Shown here piece by piece: positions 27,389 to 36,881 of a DNA stretch of 64,000 nt. Each line of letters opens with the position of its first letter. Position 1 is the stretch's first letter. The position numbers and the translations under genes were made by a program. A model generated the notes under the pieces. The model made no database searches and had not been told where the DNA came from. It worked only from the letters and a program-made list of their open reading frames with translations. The stretch comes from Klebsiella aerogenes KCTC 2190. GTDB taxonomy: Bacteria; Pseudomonadota; Gammaproteobacteria; Enterobacterales; Enterobacteriaceae. The stretch lies in the NCBI RefSeq assembly GCF_000215745.1, contig NC_015663.1:1240001-1304000 (forward strand), written 5' to 3'.

Positions 27389-28843
27389 TTATGACATCAG
27401 CGGCTTAAGCTGCTGATAAATCTGGCGGAACGTTTCACGACGCGGCGCATAACGGGCAAACCGTTGAGCATCAGGCAGATGCGCCTGCTCCAGCGGTAGC
27501 TGCGGCAGGAGGTCAGAGAAAGCCGCATCATGATGAACGGCCAGTTGCGCCAATCTTGCCGCGCCTAACGCCGGGCCGACATCGCCGCCGGTGCGGAAAT
27601 CCAGCTGTTGTCCGCTGATATCGGCGAGCATTTGCCGCCAGTATGCGCTGCGCGCGCCGCCGCCGATAAGGGTGACGCTGTCTGGCTTCACACCACAGGA
27701 GTGCACAACATCCATGCCGTCGGCCAACGCGTAACCCACCCCCTCAAGCACCGCCCGCGCCAGTTCGGCGGGACCATGTTGATGGGTAAGGCCGAAGAAC
27801 ACGCCTTTAGCCTGCGGATTGTTGTGCGGCGTACGCTCGCCGGAAAGATAAGGCAAGAACCACACCGGGTCGGCATTGTCATCCGCCGATTGCGCCGCGG
27901 CGATCAGCGCCGGTACGCTGCCGAGGCCGGTTAACTTCGCCGCCCAATCCAGACAAGACGCGGCGCTGAGCATCACCGACATCAGATGCCAGCGGCCCGG
28001 CAGGGCGTGGCAGAAACTATGCACCGCGCTTTCCGGTTTACTCAGAAAACCATCGCTGACGGCGAAATAAACGCCGGAGGTCCCCAGCGATAACATCGCC
28101 TGCCCCGCATCGGCCATGCCAACGCCGACAGCGCCTGCCGCGTTATCGCCGCCGCCCGCTACCACCAGCGCCCGCGGCATATTCCACACCTGAGCGACCT
28201 CTGCGCGCAGATGGCCGGTCACCTCGCAGCCTTCAAAGAGGGCCGGCATATTGTCGCGGCTGAGCCCGCAGGCGGCGAGCATTTCATCGCTCCAGTCACG
28301 ACGCGCGACGTTCATCCACATCGTGCCGGCGGCGTCGGACATATCGCTGGCGTACTCACCGCTCATGCGCAGCCGCAGGTAATCCTTCGGCAACAGGACC
28401 TTATCGACCTGTTTAAAGATTTCGGCTTCGTGACGCTGTACCCACAGCAGCTTCGGTGCCGTAAAACCCGGCATCATCAGGTTGCCGGTGATTTGCCGCG
28501 AAGCGCCGACTTTTTCTTCCAGCAGCATGCACTCTTCGCCGCAGCGGCCGTCATTCCACAAAATCGCCTGACGCAGGACCCGCTGCTGTTTATCAAGCAG
28601 CGTGGCGCCATGCATCTGCCCGGCGATGCCTAAAGCTTTTACCTCGCGCAGGGAGTGTTGCGCGCCCAGCGCTTGCATCGCGGTATTCGTCGCCTGCCAC
28701 CACTGTTCGGGATCTTGTTCGGACCAGAGCGGATGCGGGCGCGAGACGGTCAGTTTTTCGGTATGCGTCGCCAGTACGTCGCCCTGTTCATTGAGCAGAA
28801 TGGCTTTTACGCCCGAGGTCCCTAAATCAATCCCGATATACAT
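27389..28843 (-). CDS. xylB: XylB, xylulokinase
   Basis: A 484-residue FGGY-family kinase that phosphorylates D-xylulose to xylulose 5-phosphate, feeding the pentose phosphate pathway. The N-terminal MYIGIDLGTSGVKAILLNEQ and the phosphate-binding GGGDNAAGAVGVG are visible, with LIGGGARSAYWRQMLAD near the C-terminus. The ATG at 28843 gives the E. coli length. It is second in xylAB, 95 bases after xylA. Confidence 0.97.
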   Translation of the reverse strand: MYIGIDLGTSGVKAILLNEQGDVLATHTEKLTVSRPHPLWSEQDPEQWWQATNTAMQALGAQHSLREVKALGIAGQMHGATLLDKQQRVLRQAILWNDGRCGEECMLLEEKVGASRQITGNLMMPGFTAPKLLWVQRHEAEIFKQVDKVLLPKDYLRLRMSGEYASDMSDAAGTMWMNVARRDWSDEMLAACGLSRDNMPALFEGCEVTGHLRAEVAQVWNMPRALVVAGGGDNAAGAVGVGMADAGQAMLSLGTSGVYFAVSDGFLSKPESAVHSFCHALPGRWHLMSVMLSAASCLDWAAKLTGLGSVPALIAAAQSADDNADPVWFLPYLSGERTPHNNPQAKGVFFGLTHQHGPAELARAVLEGVGYALADGMDVVHSCGVKPDSVTLIGGGARSAYWRQMLADISGQQLDFRTGGDVGPALGAARLAQLAVHHDAAFSDLLPQLPLEQAHLPDAQRFARYAPRRETFRQIYQQLKPLMS

Positions 28844-28905
28844 GCAGCGTCTCCTTAACGCGAACGCCACGGCAAAGCGTGGCGCAGCACAAATGGTTTA
28901 CAGCC

Positions 28906-28928
28906 AGTGCCCGGTTTCAGCGGGCACT
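28906..28928 (-). terminator. Intercistronic hairpin between xylA and xylB
   Basis: AGTGCCCG and CGGGCACT pair around seven bases in the xylA-xylB gap, without a T run on the minus strand. It more likely protects the xylA 3' end or moderates xylB expression than stops transcription fully. Confidence 0.5.
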
Positions 28929-28938
28929 TTTGTCGGCA

Positions 28939-30261
28939 TTACTTATCGAACAGATAATGGTTTACCAGGTTTTCCAGCAGTTCCTGATGCCCGCTGTGGT
29001 GCTGCGGCGCCAGGTTATGCTGAGTCGCATAGTGCGCGATGTCGGTCAGGGTCATCTGGCCTGTGAGGATCTGCTGGCCCAATTCACCGTTCCAGCCGGC
29101 GTAGCGTTTCGCCACGCGTTTATCCAGCTCGCCGTCTTCAATCATGCGCGCCGCGACTTTCAGCGACAGCGCCATAGTGTCCATCGCGCCGATATGGCCG
29201 TAGAACAGATCGTATTTGTCGGTGCTCTGGCGACGAACTTTAGCATCAAAGTTCAGGCCGCCGGTGGTGAAGCCACCCGCCTTGAGGATCTCATACATCA
29301 CCAGGGCGTTCTCTTCTACGCTGTTCGGGAACTGGTCGGTATCCCAGCCCAGCTGCGCATCGCCGCGGTTCGCGTCCACCGAACCGAACAGGCCCAGCGC
29401 AATAGCCGTGGCGATCTCGTGGTGGAAAGAGTGGCCGGCAAGGGTGGCGTGGTTGGCTTCAATGTTCAGTTTAATCTCTTTTTCCAGACCAAACTGTTTC
29501 AGGAACCCGTAAACCGTGGAGGCATCATAATCATATTGGTGCTTGGTCGGCTCCTGCGGCTTCGGCTCGATCAGCAGGGTGCCCTGGAAACCAATTTTGT
29601 GTTTGTGTTCAACCACCAGTTGCATAAAGCGGCCAATCTGCTCGCGCTCCTGGCGCAGATCGGTATTAAGCAGGGTTTCGTAGCCTTCGCGACCGCCCCA
29701 CAGAACGTAGTTTTCACCGCCCAACTTGTGGGTCGCATTCATTGCGGTGACCACCTGAGTCGCCGCCCAACTAAAGACTTCCGGATCGGGGTTCGTCGCC
29801 GCCCCTGCGCCATAACGCGGGTTGGTAAAGCAGTTTGCCGTCCCCCACAGCAGTTTAACGCCGCTCTGCTGCTGTTTTTCCGCCAGTACGTCCACCATCT
29901 GCGCGAAGTTGTTGCTGTACTCTTTCAGCGAAGCGCCTTCCGGAGAAACGTCGACATCATGGAAGCAGTAATACGGCACATTCAACTTATGGAAAAACTC
30001 AAATGCCACTTCGGCTTTACGTTTCGCCATTTCCAGCGCTTCGCCCGGCTGCTGCCATGGACGATCGAAGGACCCCACGCCAAACATATCCGCGCCATTC
30101 CAGCAGAAAGTGTGCCAGTAGCAGGCAGCGAAACGCAGGTGGTCTTCCATGCGTTTACCCAGTACTAATTCATCCGGATTGTAGTGACGGAAAGCCAGTG
30201 GGTTAGTCGATTTCGGGCCTTCATAACGAACGCGATCGAGTTGATCGAAATAGGTCTGCAT
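28939..30261 (-). CDS. xylA: XylA, D-xylose isomerase
   Basis: A 440-residue metal-dependent isomerase converting D-xylose to D-xylulose. It is close to E. coli XylA over its full length, including [25 protein letters not shown] and [17 protein letters not shown], which hold the metal and substrate residues. The start is ATG 30261 after GGAGTTCTCT; the frame upstream is open but lies in the promoter region. It is first in xylAB and divergent from xylFGH. Confidence 0.97.
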   Translation of the reverse strand: MQTYFDQLDRVRYEGPKSTNPLAFRHYNPDELVLGKRMEDHLRFAACYWHTFCWNGADMFGVGSFDRPWQQPGEALEMAKRKAEVAFEFFHKLNVPYYCFHDVDVSPEGASLKEYSNNFAQMVDVLAEKQQQSGVKLLWGTANCFTNPRYGAGAATNPDPEVFSWAATQVVTAMNATHKLGGENYVLWGGREGYETLLNTDLRQEREQIGRFMQLVVEHKHKIGFQGTLLIEPKPQEPTKHQYDYDASTVYGFLKQFGLEKEIKLNIEANHATLAGHSFHHEIATAIALGLFGSVDANRGDAQLGWDTDQFPNSVEENALVMYEILKAGGFTTGGLNFDAKVRRQSTDKYDLFYGHIGAMDTMALSLKVAARMIEDGELDKRVAKRYAGWNGELGQQILTGQMTLTDIAHYATQHNLAPQHHSGHQELLENLVNHYLFDK

Positions 30262-30633
30262 AGAGAACTCCATATTCAGGGGTGCGGCGAGTAACAAGTT
30301 ATACGTCAATATAGAATTCCACTTTCGCCTTCCTCAATTACGTTATTTCACACCGCCATTGAGAGAATCCACAAACGTGCGCCAGCTCGCAAAAATAATT
30401 CCTCTCCACATCATTTATGGAATCCTATGATGGATGTGAAATGAAATAACCTGCATACTCTTGAATAAAATACGATCGCGGTCATAAATTACAAAACAAA
30501 CTAAATTTCATAATGCGAAAATAAGAACAGGTAATTGCCAGCCCTCGCTTCCCCGTTAAGAATCTGCAACGTATCTGCAACCTGAAGTTTATTCCTGTAC
30601 GCCTTACCTACCCTTTGAAAAGGTATCGTTATT
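30262..30633. promoter_or_regulatory. xylA-xylF divergent promoter region
   Basis: A 372-base AT-rich gap separates the divergent xylAB and xylFGH operons. In E. coli XylR bound to xylose activates both promoters from sites in this gap, with CRP. By eye I cannot place the XylR sites with confidence; the only CRP-like half site, TGTGA at about 30436, lacks a good partner. Confidence 0.7.
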
Positions 30634-31629
30634 ATGAAGATAAAGAACCTTTGCCTTACGCTCTGCGCCTCATCGCTCCTTCTCGCCAGCATGGCGGGCA
30701 TGGCTAAAGAAGTTAAGATTGGGATGGCCATCGACGACCTTCGTCTGGAACGCTGGCAAAAAGATCGCGATATTTTCGTCAATAAAGCGGAATCATTAGG
30801 TGCCAAAGTATTTGTGCAATCCGCCAATGGCAACGAAGAAACGCAAATGTCGCAAATTGAAAATATGATCAATCGCGGCGTCGATGTTTTAGTAATTATT
30901 CCTTACAACGGCCAGGTGCTCAGTAACGTTATTAAAGAAGCGAAGCAGGAGGGAATTAAAGTCCTCGCCTACGATCGCATGATTAATAATGCTGACATCG
31001 ATTTTTATATTTCTTTCGACAATGAAAAAGTCGGTGAAATGCAGGCCCAAAGCCTGGTTGACAAAGTGCCGCAGGGTAATTATTTCCTGATGGGCGGCTC
31101 GCCGGTGGATAATAACGCCAAACTGTTCCGCGCCGGCCAGATGAAGGTGCTCAAACCTTATGTCGATGACGGCAAAATTAAGATCGTCGGCGATCAGTGG
31201 GTCGACGGCTGGCTGCCGGAAAATGCGTTAAAAATCATGGAAAACGCGCTGACGGCGAATAACAACAAAATTGACGCGGTAGTGGCTTCCAACGATGCGA
31301 CCGCCGGTGGCGCTATCCAGGCGCTAAGCGCCCAGGGGCTGGCGGGTAAAGTCGCCATTTCCGGGCAGGATGCCGATCTGGCTGGCGTGAAACGTATTAT
31401 TTCCGGCACGCAGACAATGACCGTTTATAAACCGATTACCACGCTTGCCACTAGCGCTGCCGAAATCGCCGTTGAATTAGGCAATGACCAGCAACCCAAG
31501 GCTGACGCCACGTTGAATAACGGCTTAAAAGATGTCCCCTCGCGCCTGTTAACGCCAATTGAAGTCAATAAAGAGAATATTGACGCCACGGTGATTAAAG
31601 ACGGTTTCCACAAAAAGAGTGAACTGTAA
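30634..31629 (+). CDS. xylF: XylF, D-xylose-binding periplasmic protein
   Basis: A 331-residue ribose-binding-protein-like receptor for the high-affinity xylose ABC transporter. Its signal peptide MKIKNLCLTLCASSLLLASM ends near Ala-Met-Ala, and the mature start is KEVKIGMAIDDLRLERW. Full-length match to E. coli XylF. It is first of xylFGH, and a hairpin after its stop suits its need for higher expression than the membrane parts. Confidence 0.96.
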   Translation: MKIKNLCLTLCASSLLLASMAGMAKEVKIGMAIDDLRLERWQKDRDIFVNKAESLGAKVFVQSANGNEETQMSQIENMINRGVDVLVIIPYNGQVLSNVIKEAKQEGIKVLAYDRMINNADIDFYISFDNEKVGEMQAQSLVDKVPQGNYFLMGGSPVDNNAKLFRAGQMKVLKPYVDDGKIKIVGDQWVDGWLPENALKIMENALTANNNKIDAVVASNDATAGGAIQALSAQGLAGKVAISGQDADLAGVKRIISGTQTMTVYKPITTLATSAAEIAVELGNDQQPKADATLNNGLKDVPSRLLTPIEVNKENIDATVIKDGFHKKSEL

Positions 31630-31633
31630 TGGC

Positions 31634-31660
31634 TGACGCCCCGCCTCGGGGCGTCATTTT
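31634..31660 (+). terminator. Attenuating hairpin between xylF and xylG
   Basis: TGACGCCCCG and CGGGGCGTCA pair across three bases, followed by TTTT, within the 64-base gap. Placed inside the operon, it would let most transcripts end after xylF, giving excess binding protein. Confidence 0.75.
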
Positions 31661-31693
31661 CGTCCTGCCGGATATCGCTTTTGCGGAGTCTCT

Positions 31694-33235
31694 ATGTCCT
31701 GGTTACTCGAAATGAAGAACATCACCAAAGCCTTTGGCGCGGTTAAGGCCGTGGATAACGTCAGCCTGCGGCTGAATGCCGGGGAAGTGGTGTCGTTATG
31801 CGGTGAAAATGGTTCGGGGAAATCAACGCTGATGAAAGTGCTGTGCGGGATCTATCCTCACGGCAGCTACGAAGGTGAAATTATTTTCGCTGGCGAGACG
31901 TTACAGGCGAATCATATTCGCGATACCGAGCGTAAAGGTATCGCCATTATTCACCAGGAGCTGGCGTTGGTGAAACATCTCACGGTGCTGGAAAATATCT
32001 TTCTCGGCGCCGAGGTCTCACGCCATGGCCTGCTGGATTACGAAACCATGACCCTGCGCTGCCAGAAGCTATTGGCGCAGGTGAATTTATCGATCTCGCC
32101 CGATACCCGCGTTGGCGATTTAGGCCTGGGCCAGCAACAGCTGGTCGAGATCGCCAAGGCGCTAAATAAACAGGTACGTTTGCTGATCCTCGATGAACCC
32201 ACGGCATCATTAACCGAACAAGAAACCGCGACGCTGCTGGCAATTATTCGCGATCTGCAAAACCACGGCATCGCCTGTATTTATATTTCGCACAAGCTCA
32301 ATGAAGTTAAAGCTATCTCCGACACTATCTGCGTAATACGTGACGGCCAGCATATTGGCACCCGCGACGCCAGCGGGATGAATGAAGATGACATCATCAC
32401 TATGATGGTCGGGCGCGAGCTCACTGCGCTGTACCCAAATGAACCACATAGTCATGGCGATGAGATCTTGCGGGTCGAGCATCTCACCGCCTGGCACCCG
32501 GTTAACCGTCATATCAAGCGCGTCAACGACGTGTCGTTTTCCCTCCGCCGCGGCGAAATCCTTGGCATCGCCGGGTTAGTCGGCGCCGGGCGCACCGAGG
32601 CGGTACAGTGTCTGTTTGGCGTCTGGCCGGGGCGCTGGCAGGGAAGCATCTTTATCGACGGACAGCCGGTGACGATTAACAACTGCCAACAGGCGATTGC
32701 CCATGGCATCGCCATGGTGCCGGAAGACCGCAAAAAAGACGGCATCGTGCCGGTGATGGCTGTCGGCAAGAACATCACTCTCGCGGCGTTAAACCAGTTC
32801 ACCGGCCCGGCAAGCAGCCTCGATGACGCCGCGGAGCAGCACTGCATTCAGCAGTCGATTCAGCGGCTGAAAATCAAAACGTCATCGCCGGATCTGGCGA
32901 TTGGCCGCCTGAGCGGCGGCAATCAACAAAAGGCGATTCTGGCCCGCTGCCTGCTGCTCAATCCGCGCATTTTAATCCTCGATGAACCAACCCGCGGCAT
33001 CGATATCGGTGCGAAATACGAAATCTACAAGCTTATCAATCAACTGGTGCAGCAAGGCATCGCCGTCATCGTGATCTCATCCGAACTGCCTGAAGTGCTC
33101 GGGCTGAGCGATAGGGTGCTGGTGATGCACGAAGGCAAGCTTAAGGCCGATTTGCATAATCAAGGTCTGACCCAGGAACAGGTGATGGAAGCCGCACTGA
33201 GGAGCGAACGCCATGTCGAAAAACACGTCGTCTGA
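31694..33235 (+). CDS. xylG: XylG, xylose ABC transporter ATPase
   Basis: A 513-residue duplicated ATPase of the sugar (RbsA/MglA) type. Domain 1 has Walker [10 protein letters not shown] and [14 protein letters not shown]. Domain 2 has the degenerate GLVGAGRTE, with [16 protein letters not shown] and [15 protein letters not shown]. It drives xylose uptake with XylF and XylH. Its 3' end overlaps xylH by 23 bases. Confidence 0.96.
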   Translation: MSWLLEMKNITKAFGAVKAVDNVSLRLNAGEVVSLCGENGSGKSTLMKVLCGIYPHGSYEGEIIFAGETLQANHIRDTERKGIAIIHQELALVKHLTVLENIFLGAEVSRHGLLDYETMTLRCQKLLAQVNLSISPDTRVGDLGLGQQQLVEIAKALNKQVRLLILDEPTASLTEQETATLLAIIRDLQNHGIACIYISHKLNEVKAISDTICVIRDGQHIGTRDASGMNEDDIITMMVGRELTALYPNEPHSHGDEILRVEHLTAWHPVNRHIKRVNDVSFSLRRGEILGIAGLVGAGRTEAVQCLFGVWPGRWQGSIFIDGQPVTINNCQQAIAHGIAMVPEDRKKDGIVPVMAVGKNITLAALNQFTGPASSLDDAAEQHCIQQSIQRLKIKTSSPDLAIGRLSGGNQQKAILARCLLLNPRILILDEPTRGIDIGAKYEIYKLINQLVQQGIAVIVISSELPEVLGLSDRVLVMHEGKLKADLHNQGLTQEQVMEAALRSERHVEKHVV

Positions 33236-34394
33236 AATCAAACTTACGCCATCCGCCCCTGCCGTTTTTCCGGCGCTGAAAGGGCTCAATCTCCAGGTTT
33301 TCGTGATGATCGCCGCGATTATCGCCATTATGCTGTTCTTTACCTGGGTTACCGACGGCGCCTATCTGAGCGCGCGTAATATCTCCAACCTCCTGCGGCA
33401 AACCGCCATCACCGGCATCCTCGCCGTCGGCATGGTGTTCGTGATCATTTCGGCGGAAATCGATCTGTCCGTCGGCTCGATGATGGGGCTGCTCGGCGGC
33501 GCGGCGGCGATTTTCGACGTCTGGCTCGGCTGGCCGCTGCCGCTCACCATCCTCGTTACGTTGGTCATGGGGCTGTTGCTCGGCGCGTGGAACGGATGGT
33601 GGGTCGCCTATCGCAAGGTGCCCTCTTTCATTGTTACCCTTGCCGGCATGCTGGCGTTTCGCGGAATTCTGATCGGTATTACCAACGGTACCACCGTCTC
33701 GCCCACCACGCCGGCGATGTCGCAAATCGGCCAAAGTTATTTACCGGACGGCATCGGCTTTGGTATCGGCGTTATTGGCATGGCGGCCTTTATCATCTGG
33801 CAATGGCGCGGGCGGATGCGCCGACAGGCGTTAGGGCTGGCGACCACCAGTTCTGGCGGCGCCGTTGGCCGTCAGACCATCACCGCAGTTATCGTGCTGG
33901 GCGCTATCTGGTTGCTCAATGATTATCGCGGCGTGCCGACGCCGGTGCTCATACTCGCCGCCCTGCTGCTGGCAGGCATGTTTATGGCGACCCGCACCGC
34001 TTTTGGCCGTCGTATCTATGCCATTGGCGGCAATCTGGAAGCGGCCCGCCTCTCCGGGATTAACGTCGAGCGCACCAAGCTGGCAGTCTTCGCTATTAAC
34101 GGCCTGATGGTCGCTATCGCCGGGTTGATCCTCAGTTCGCGACTGGGAGCGGGTTCGCCTTCCGCCGGCAATATCGCCGAACTGGACGCCATCGCCGCCT
34201 GCGTGATTGGCGGCACCAGCCTGGCGGGCGGTATCGGCAGCGTGGCAGGGGCCGTAATGGGGGCGTTTATTATGTCGGCGCTGGATAATGGCATGAGCAT
34301 GATGGACGTCGCCACCTTCTGGCAATACATCGTTAAAGGCGCCATTTTACTGTTGGCGGTCTGGATGGATTCGGCTACCAAGCGGAGAACATAA
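33213..34394 (+). CDS. xylH: XylH, xylose ABC transporter permease
   Basis: A 393-residue RbsC/AraH-type permease with about ten membrane segments. Family blocks are [29 protein letters not shown] and [20 protein letters not shown]. It forms the channel of XylFGH. The ATG lies inside xylG, so translation is coupled. Confidence 0.96.
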   Translation: MSKNTSSEIKLTPSAPAVFPALKGLNLQVFVMIAAIIAIMLFFTWVTDGAYLSARNISNLLRQTAITGILAVGMVFVIISAEIDLSVGSMMGLLGGAAAIFDVWLGWPLPLTILVTLVMGLLLGAWNGWWVAYRKVPSFIVTLAGMLAFRGILIGITNGTTVSPTTPAMSQIGQSYLPDGIGFGIGVIGMAAFIIWQWRGRMRRQALGLATTSSGGAVGRQTITAVIVLGAIWLLNDYRGVPTPVLILAALLLAGMFMATRTAFGRRIYAIGGNLEAARLSGINVERTKLAVFAINGLMVAIAGLILSSRLGAGSPSAGNIAELDAIAACVIGGTSLAGGIGSVAGAVMGAFIMSALDNGMSMMDVATFWQYIVKGAILLLAVWMDSATKRRT

Positions 34395-34410
34395 CGGTAT
34401 CACTATGAAA

Positions 34411-34475
34411 AATGCCCGAATAACTTGCGCCACCGCCAAACTTCGCCAAAAGGCGCTTGAAATAATTCGGGCATT
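34411..34475. repeat. Separated inverted repeat between xylH and xylR
   Basis: AATGCCCGAAT (34411-34421) and ATTCGGGCATT (34465-34475) are perfect 11-base inverted arms, 43 bases apart. The loop also holds GGCG-type internal pairing. There is no T run, so it is not a simple terminator. It lies 17 bases after xylH and about 40 before xylR, and may shape read-through into xylR. Confidence 0.6.
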
Positions 34476-34516
34476 AGCCGGTATTGTATGACCGGGGTAA
34501 GAGCAGGAATATATCT

Positions 34517-35695
34517 ATGTTTGAAAAGCGTCACCGCATTACGCTGTTATTCAACGCCAACAAAGCCTATGACCGTCAGGTGGTTGAAGGCGTTGGCGAA
34601 TATCTGCAGGCATCACAGCTGGAATGGGATATCTTTATCGAAGAGGATTTTCGCGCGCGTATCGAAAACATCAAAGAGTGGTTGGGCGATGGCGTTATCG
34701 CCGATTACGACGACCCGGAGATAGAAAAGCTGCTGGCGGATGTCAAAGTGCCAATTATCGGCGTCGGCGGCTCCTACCATAAGCCAGAATGCTATCCGCC
34801 TGTTCACTATATCGCCACCGATAATGCCGCGCTGGTCGAAAGCGCATTCCTGCATCTGAAAGAAAAAGGCGTGAACCGTTTCGCTTTTTACGGGCTACCG
34901 ACCTCCAGCGGCAAGCGGTGGGCGATGGAGCGCGAACACGCCTTCAGCCAGCTAGTCGCCAAAGAGAAATACCGTGGCGTGGTCTATCAGGGGCTGGAGA
35001 CCGCGCCGGAGAACTGGCAGCATGCGCAAAATCGGCTCGCCGACTGGCTACAAACGCTGCCGCCGCAAACCGGCATTATCGCCGTGACCGATGCCCGGGC
35101 ACGTCACGTCCTGCAGGCCTGTGAGCTGCTGCATATTCCGGTGCCGGAAAAATTGTGCGTCATTGGCATCGATAACGAAGAACTGACCCGCTACCTCTCC
35201 CGCGTCGCGCTCTCTTCCGTGGCGCAGGGTACCCGGCAGATGGGCTACCAGGCGGCGAAACTTCTGCATCGATTACTGGAAAACGAAGCGCTACCGCTAC
35301 AGCGGCTGCTGGTGCCGCCGATGCGCGTCATTGAGCGACGCTCCACCGATTATCGCTCGCTCACCGACCCTGCGGTGATTCAGGCGATGCATTATATCCG
35401 CAATCACGCCTGCAAAGGCATCAAGGTTGAGCAGGTGCTCGACGCCGTCGGCATCTCTCGCTCTAATCTGGAGAAACGCTTTAAAGAAGAGGTCGGCGAG
35501 ACCATCCACACGGTGATCCACAGCGAAAAGCTGGAAAAAGCGCGCAGCCTGCTGGTCTCCACCACGCTATCGATAAACGAAATTTCGCAGATGTGCGGTT
35601 ATCCGTCGCTGCAGTATTTCTATTCAGTGTTTAAGAAAGAGTACGACGTGACGCCGAAAGAGTACCGCGATCGGCACAGTGAAGTGATGATGTAG
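34517..35695 (+). CDS. xylR: XylR, xylose-responsive transcription activator
   Basis: A 392-residue regulator with an N-terminal periplasmic-binding-like xylose domain (HRITLLFNANKAYDRQVVEG...) and a C-terminal AraC-type DNA-binding domain with two helix-turn-helices (GIKVEQVLDAVGISRSNLEKRF; SINEISQMCGYPSLQYFYSVFKK). It activates xylAB and xylFGH with xylose. ATG 34517 gives the E. coli length; an upstream start would add 11 residues. It ends at a terminator shared with bax. Confidence 0.95.
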   Translation: MFEKRHRITLLFNANKAYDRQVVEGVGEYLQASQLEWDIFIEEDFRARIENIKEWLGDGVIADYDDPEIEKLLADVKVPIIGVGGSYHKPECYPPVHYIATDNAALVESAFLHLKEKGVNRFAFYGLPTSSGKRWAMEREHAFSQLVAKEKYRGVVYQGLETAPENWQHAQNRLADWLQTLPPQTGIIAVTDARARHVLQACELLHIPVPEKLCVIGIDNEELTRYLSRVALSSVAQGTRQMGYQAAKLLHRLLENEALPLQRLLVPPMRVIERRSTDYRSLTDPAVIQAMHYIRNHACKGIKVEQVLDAVGISRSNLEKRFKEEVGETIHTVIHSEKLEKARSLLVSTTLSINEISQMCGYPSLQYFYSVFKKEYDVTPKEYRDRHSEVMM

Positions 35696-35706
35696 CAGAA
35701 AAGAAA

Positions 35707-35733
35707 AATGCCCGGGCTTACGCACCGGGCATT
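35707..35733. terminator. Terminator between convergent xylR and bax
   Basis: AATGCCCGG and CCGGGCATT pair around nine bases in the 43-base gap. AAAAA precedes the stem on the plus strand, so the minus-strand transcript (bax) gains the T run. It probably serves both genes. Confidence 0.7.
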
Positions 35734-35738
35734 GATGA

Positions 35739-36566
35739 TTACATATGAGCGGCAATTAGGCGCTGATTGTCCTGATACATAGCGAAGAGATAGTTGTTAT
35801 AGCTCGACCCTTTCGTCGAGTACCCCTTCAACTTGTGGATCATCGCGCTGGCAGTCACTTCCTGGTCCGTCTTACGCAGCTGTGCGCGAGACTTACGGAA
35901 GGATGAATAAGCCGGATGCGTGTTAAGGTTTCTCACGTAAGCCTGAACCGACTGCTCGACCGATTCAAACTGGGAGTAGCCTTTCATCGCACCGCGACAA
36001 TTGCCGCCGCCGCACTTCATACCAAACAGGTTGTTGTTGACGCGCGCCAGCTTCGAGGTGCCCCAACCGCTTTCCGCCGCCGCCATGGTCGCCACCATGC
36101 TGTTTGGAATAATGTCGACGCGCTCAAGCAGCGAGTTCCATGGTATACGGCGAGTATTGCCAGACCACTTCACTTTATAACGTGAGGCGATATCTTTCAG
36201 ACGCGCCTGCTCGCTCGGCGACCAACGGCCGTCGTATTGCTTAGAGACAAGCCAGTTACGATCTGCCGTGATCGCTTGATTTTGCTTTGTAATGTAAGGC
36301 ATAACCGTCCGGAGAAACGCTTTTTTCCTTGGTGTCCCGGAAGGGTATTTTCGCAAATCAGGAAGTGAACTGCTCTTTACACTATTGCGAGAATACTCTT
36401 GTTTACTGCTAACCTTGATACTACTTGGCTTCTTTACTTTCTTAACTACTGAGGCTTTATGACTCTTTGTTGCTGTGTGCGTTGTCGCCAACACACTACC
36501 TGAAAATATACAGGTAAGTAACATGAGTATCGCAGCCCCATATCGTCGCATGGGAATCGATATCAT
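35739..36566 (-). CDS. bax: Bax, glucosaminidase-family cell-wall protein
   Basis: A 275-residue exported protein. The signal segment is RRYGAAILMLLTCIFSGSVLA, then a basic, Ser/Lys-rich stretch (30-65). A C-terminal glucosaminidase/lysozyme-like domain follows, with MVATMAAAESGWGTSKLARVNNNLFGMKC holding the expected catalytic Glu, and YVRNLNTHPAYSSFR. It matches E. coli Bax, whose cellular role is poorly known; it likely cleaves or binds peptidoglycan. ATG 36566 follows GGAGACCTA. Confidence 0.9.
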   Translation of the reverse strand: MISIPMRRYGAAILMLLTCIFSGSVLATTHTATKSHKASVVKKVKKPSSIKVSSKQEYSRNSVKSSSLPDLRKYPSGTPRKKAFLRTVMPYITKQNQAITADRNWLVSKQYDGRWSPSEQARLKDIASRYKVKWSGNTRRIPWNSLLERVDIIPNSMVATMAAAESGWGTSKLARVNNNLFGMKCGGGNCRGAMKGYSQFESVEQSVQAYVRNLNTHPAYSSFRKSRAQLRKTDQEVTASAMIHKLKGYSTKGSSYNNYLFAMYQDNQRLIAAHM

Positions 36567-36881
36567 TAGGTCTCCTGGTCGGATTTACTCATTCCAACAC
36601 CTTGTTTTTCGCAAAAAATCGATAGTTGAATCGCGAATAGTATCAAAAATACCCAGAGAGAGCATCAAGAGAAATAGTCCAATTCCGAATTGCTGTCACC
36701 TGAAATCGGTTTCTGCACCGTCGCGAATGCGCAGAAATGCTATCTCCGTCTCATTTATAGCTCATTTTTTGAGCTAAATCACTCACCCCTTTTCATCCTC
36801 CCCGCAAAATTACCGGCGGGATGATTTCAACCTTATGGCGCGCAGACACACTGTGATAAAAACCACTAACAGGACTCCAGC
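36567..36881. other. Divergent region between bax and malS
   Basis: A 315-base gap with the bax promoter on the left and the malS promoter on the right. Two MalT-like boxes face each other near malS: GGGGAGGATG on the minus strand (36794-36803) and GGCGGGATGA on the plus strand (36815-36824). I see no ORF or RNA gene. Confidence 0.55.
36794..36824 (+). promoter_or_regulatory. Candidate MalT boxes upstream of malS
   Basis: The MalT box is GGGGA(T/G)GAGG. The minus-strand GGGGAGGATG keeps the GGGGAGGA core, and the plus-strand GGCGGGATGA aligns with a weaker GGGATGA core. They lie 60-90 bases before the malS ATG. E. coli malS is MalT dependent, so the positions make sense, but the second box is poor. 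Confidence 0.5.

Noticed and set aside
28879-30168. Plus-strand frame of 429 codons opposite xylA
   Set aside because: Shadow of xylA; no ribosome site and no recognisable domain.
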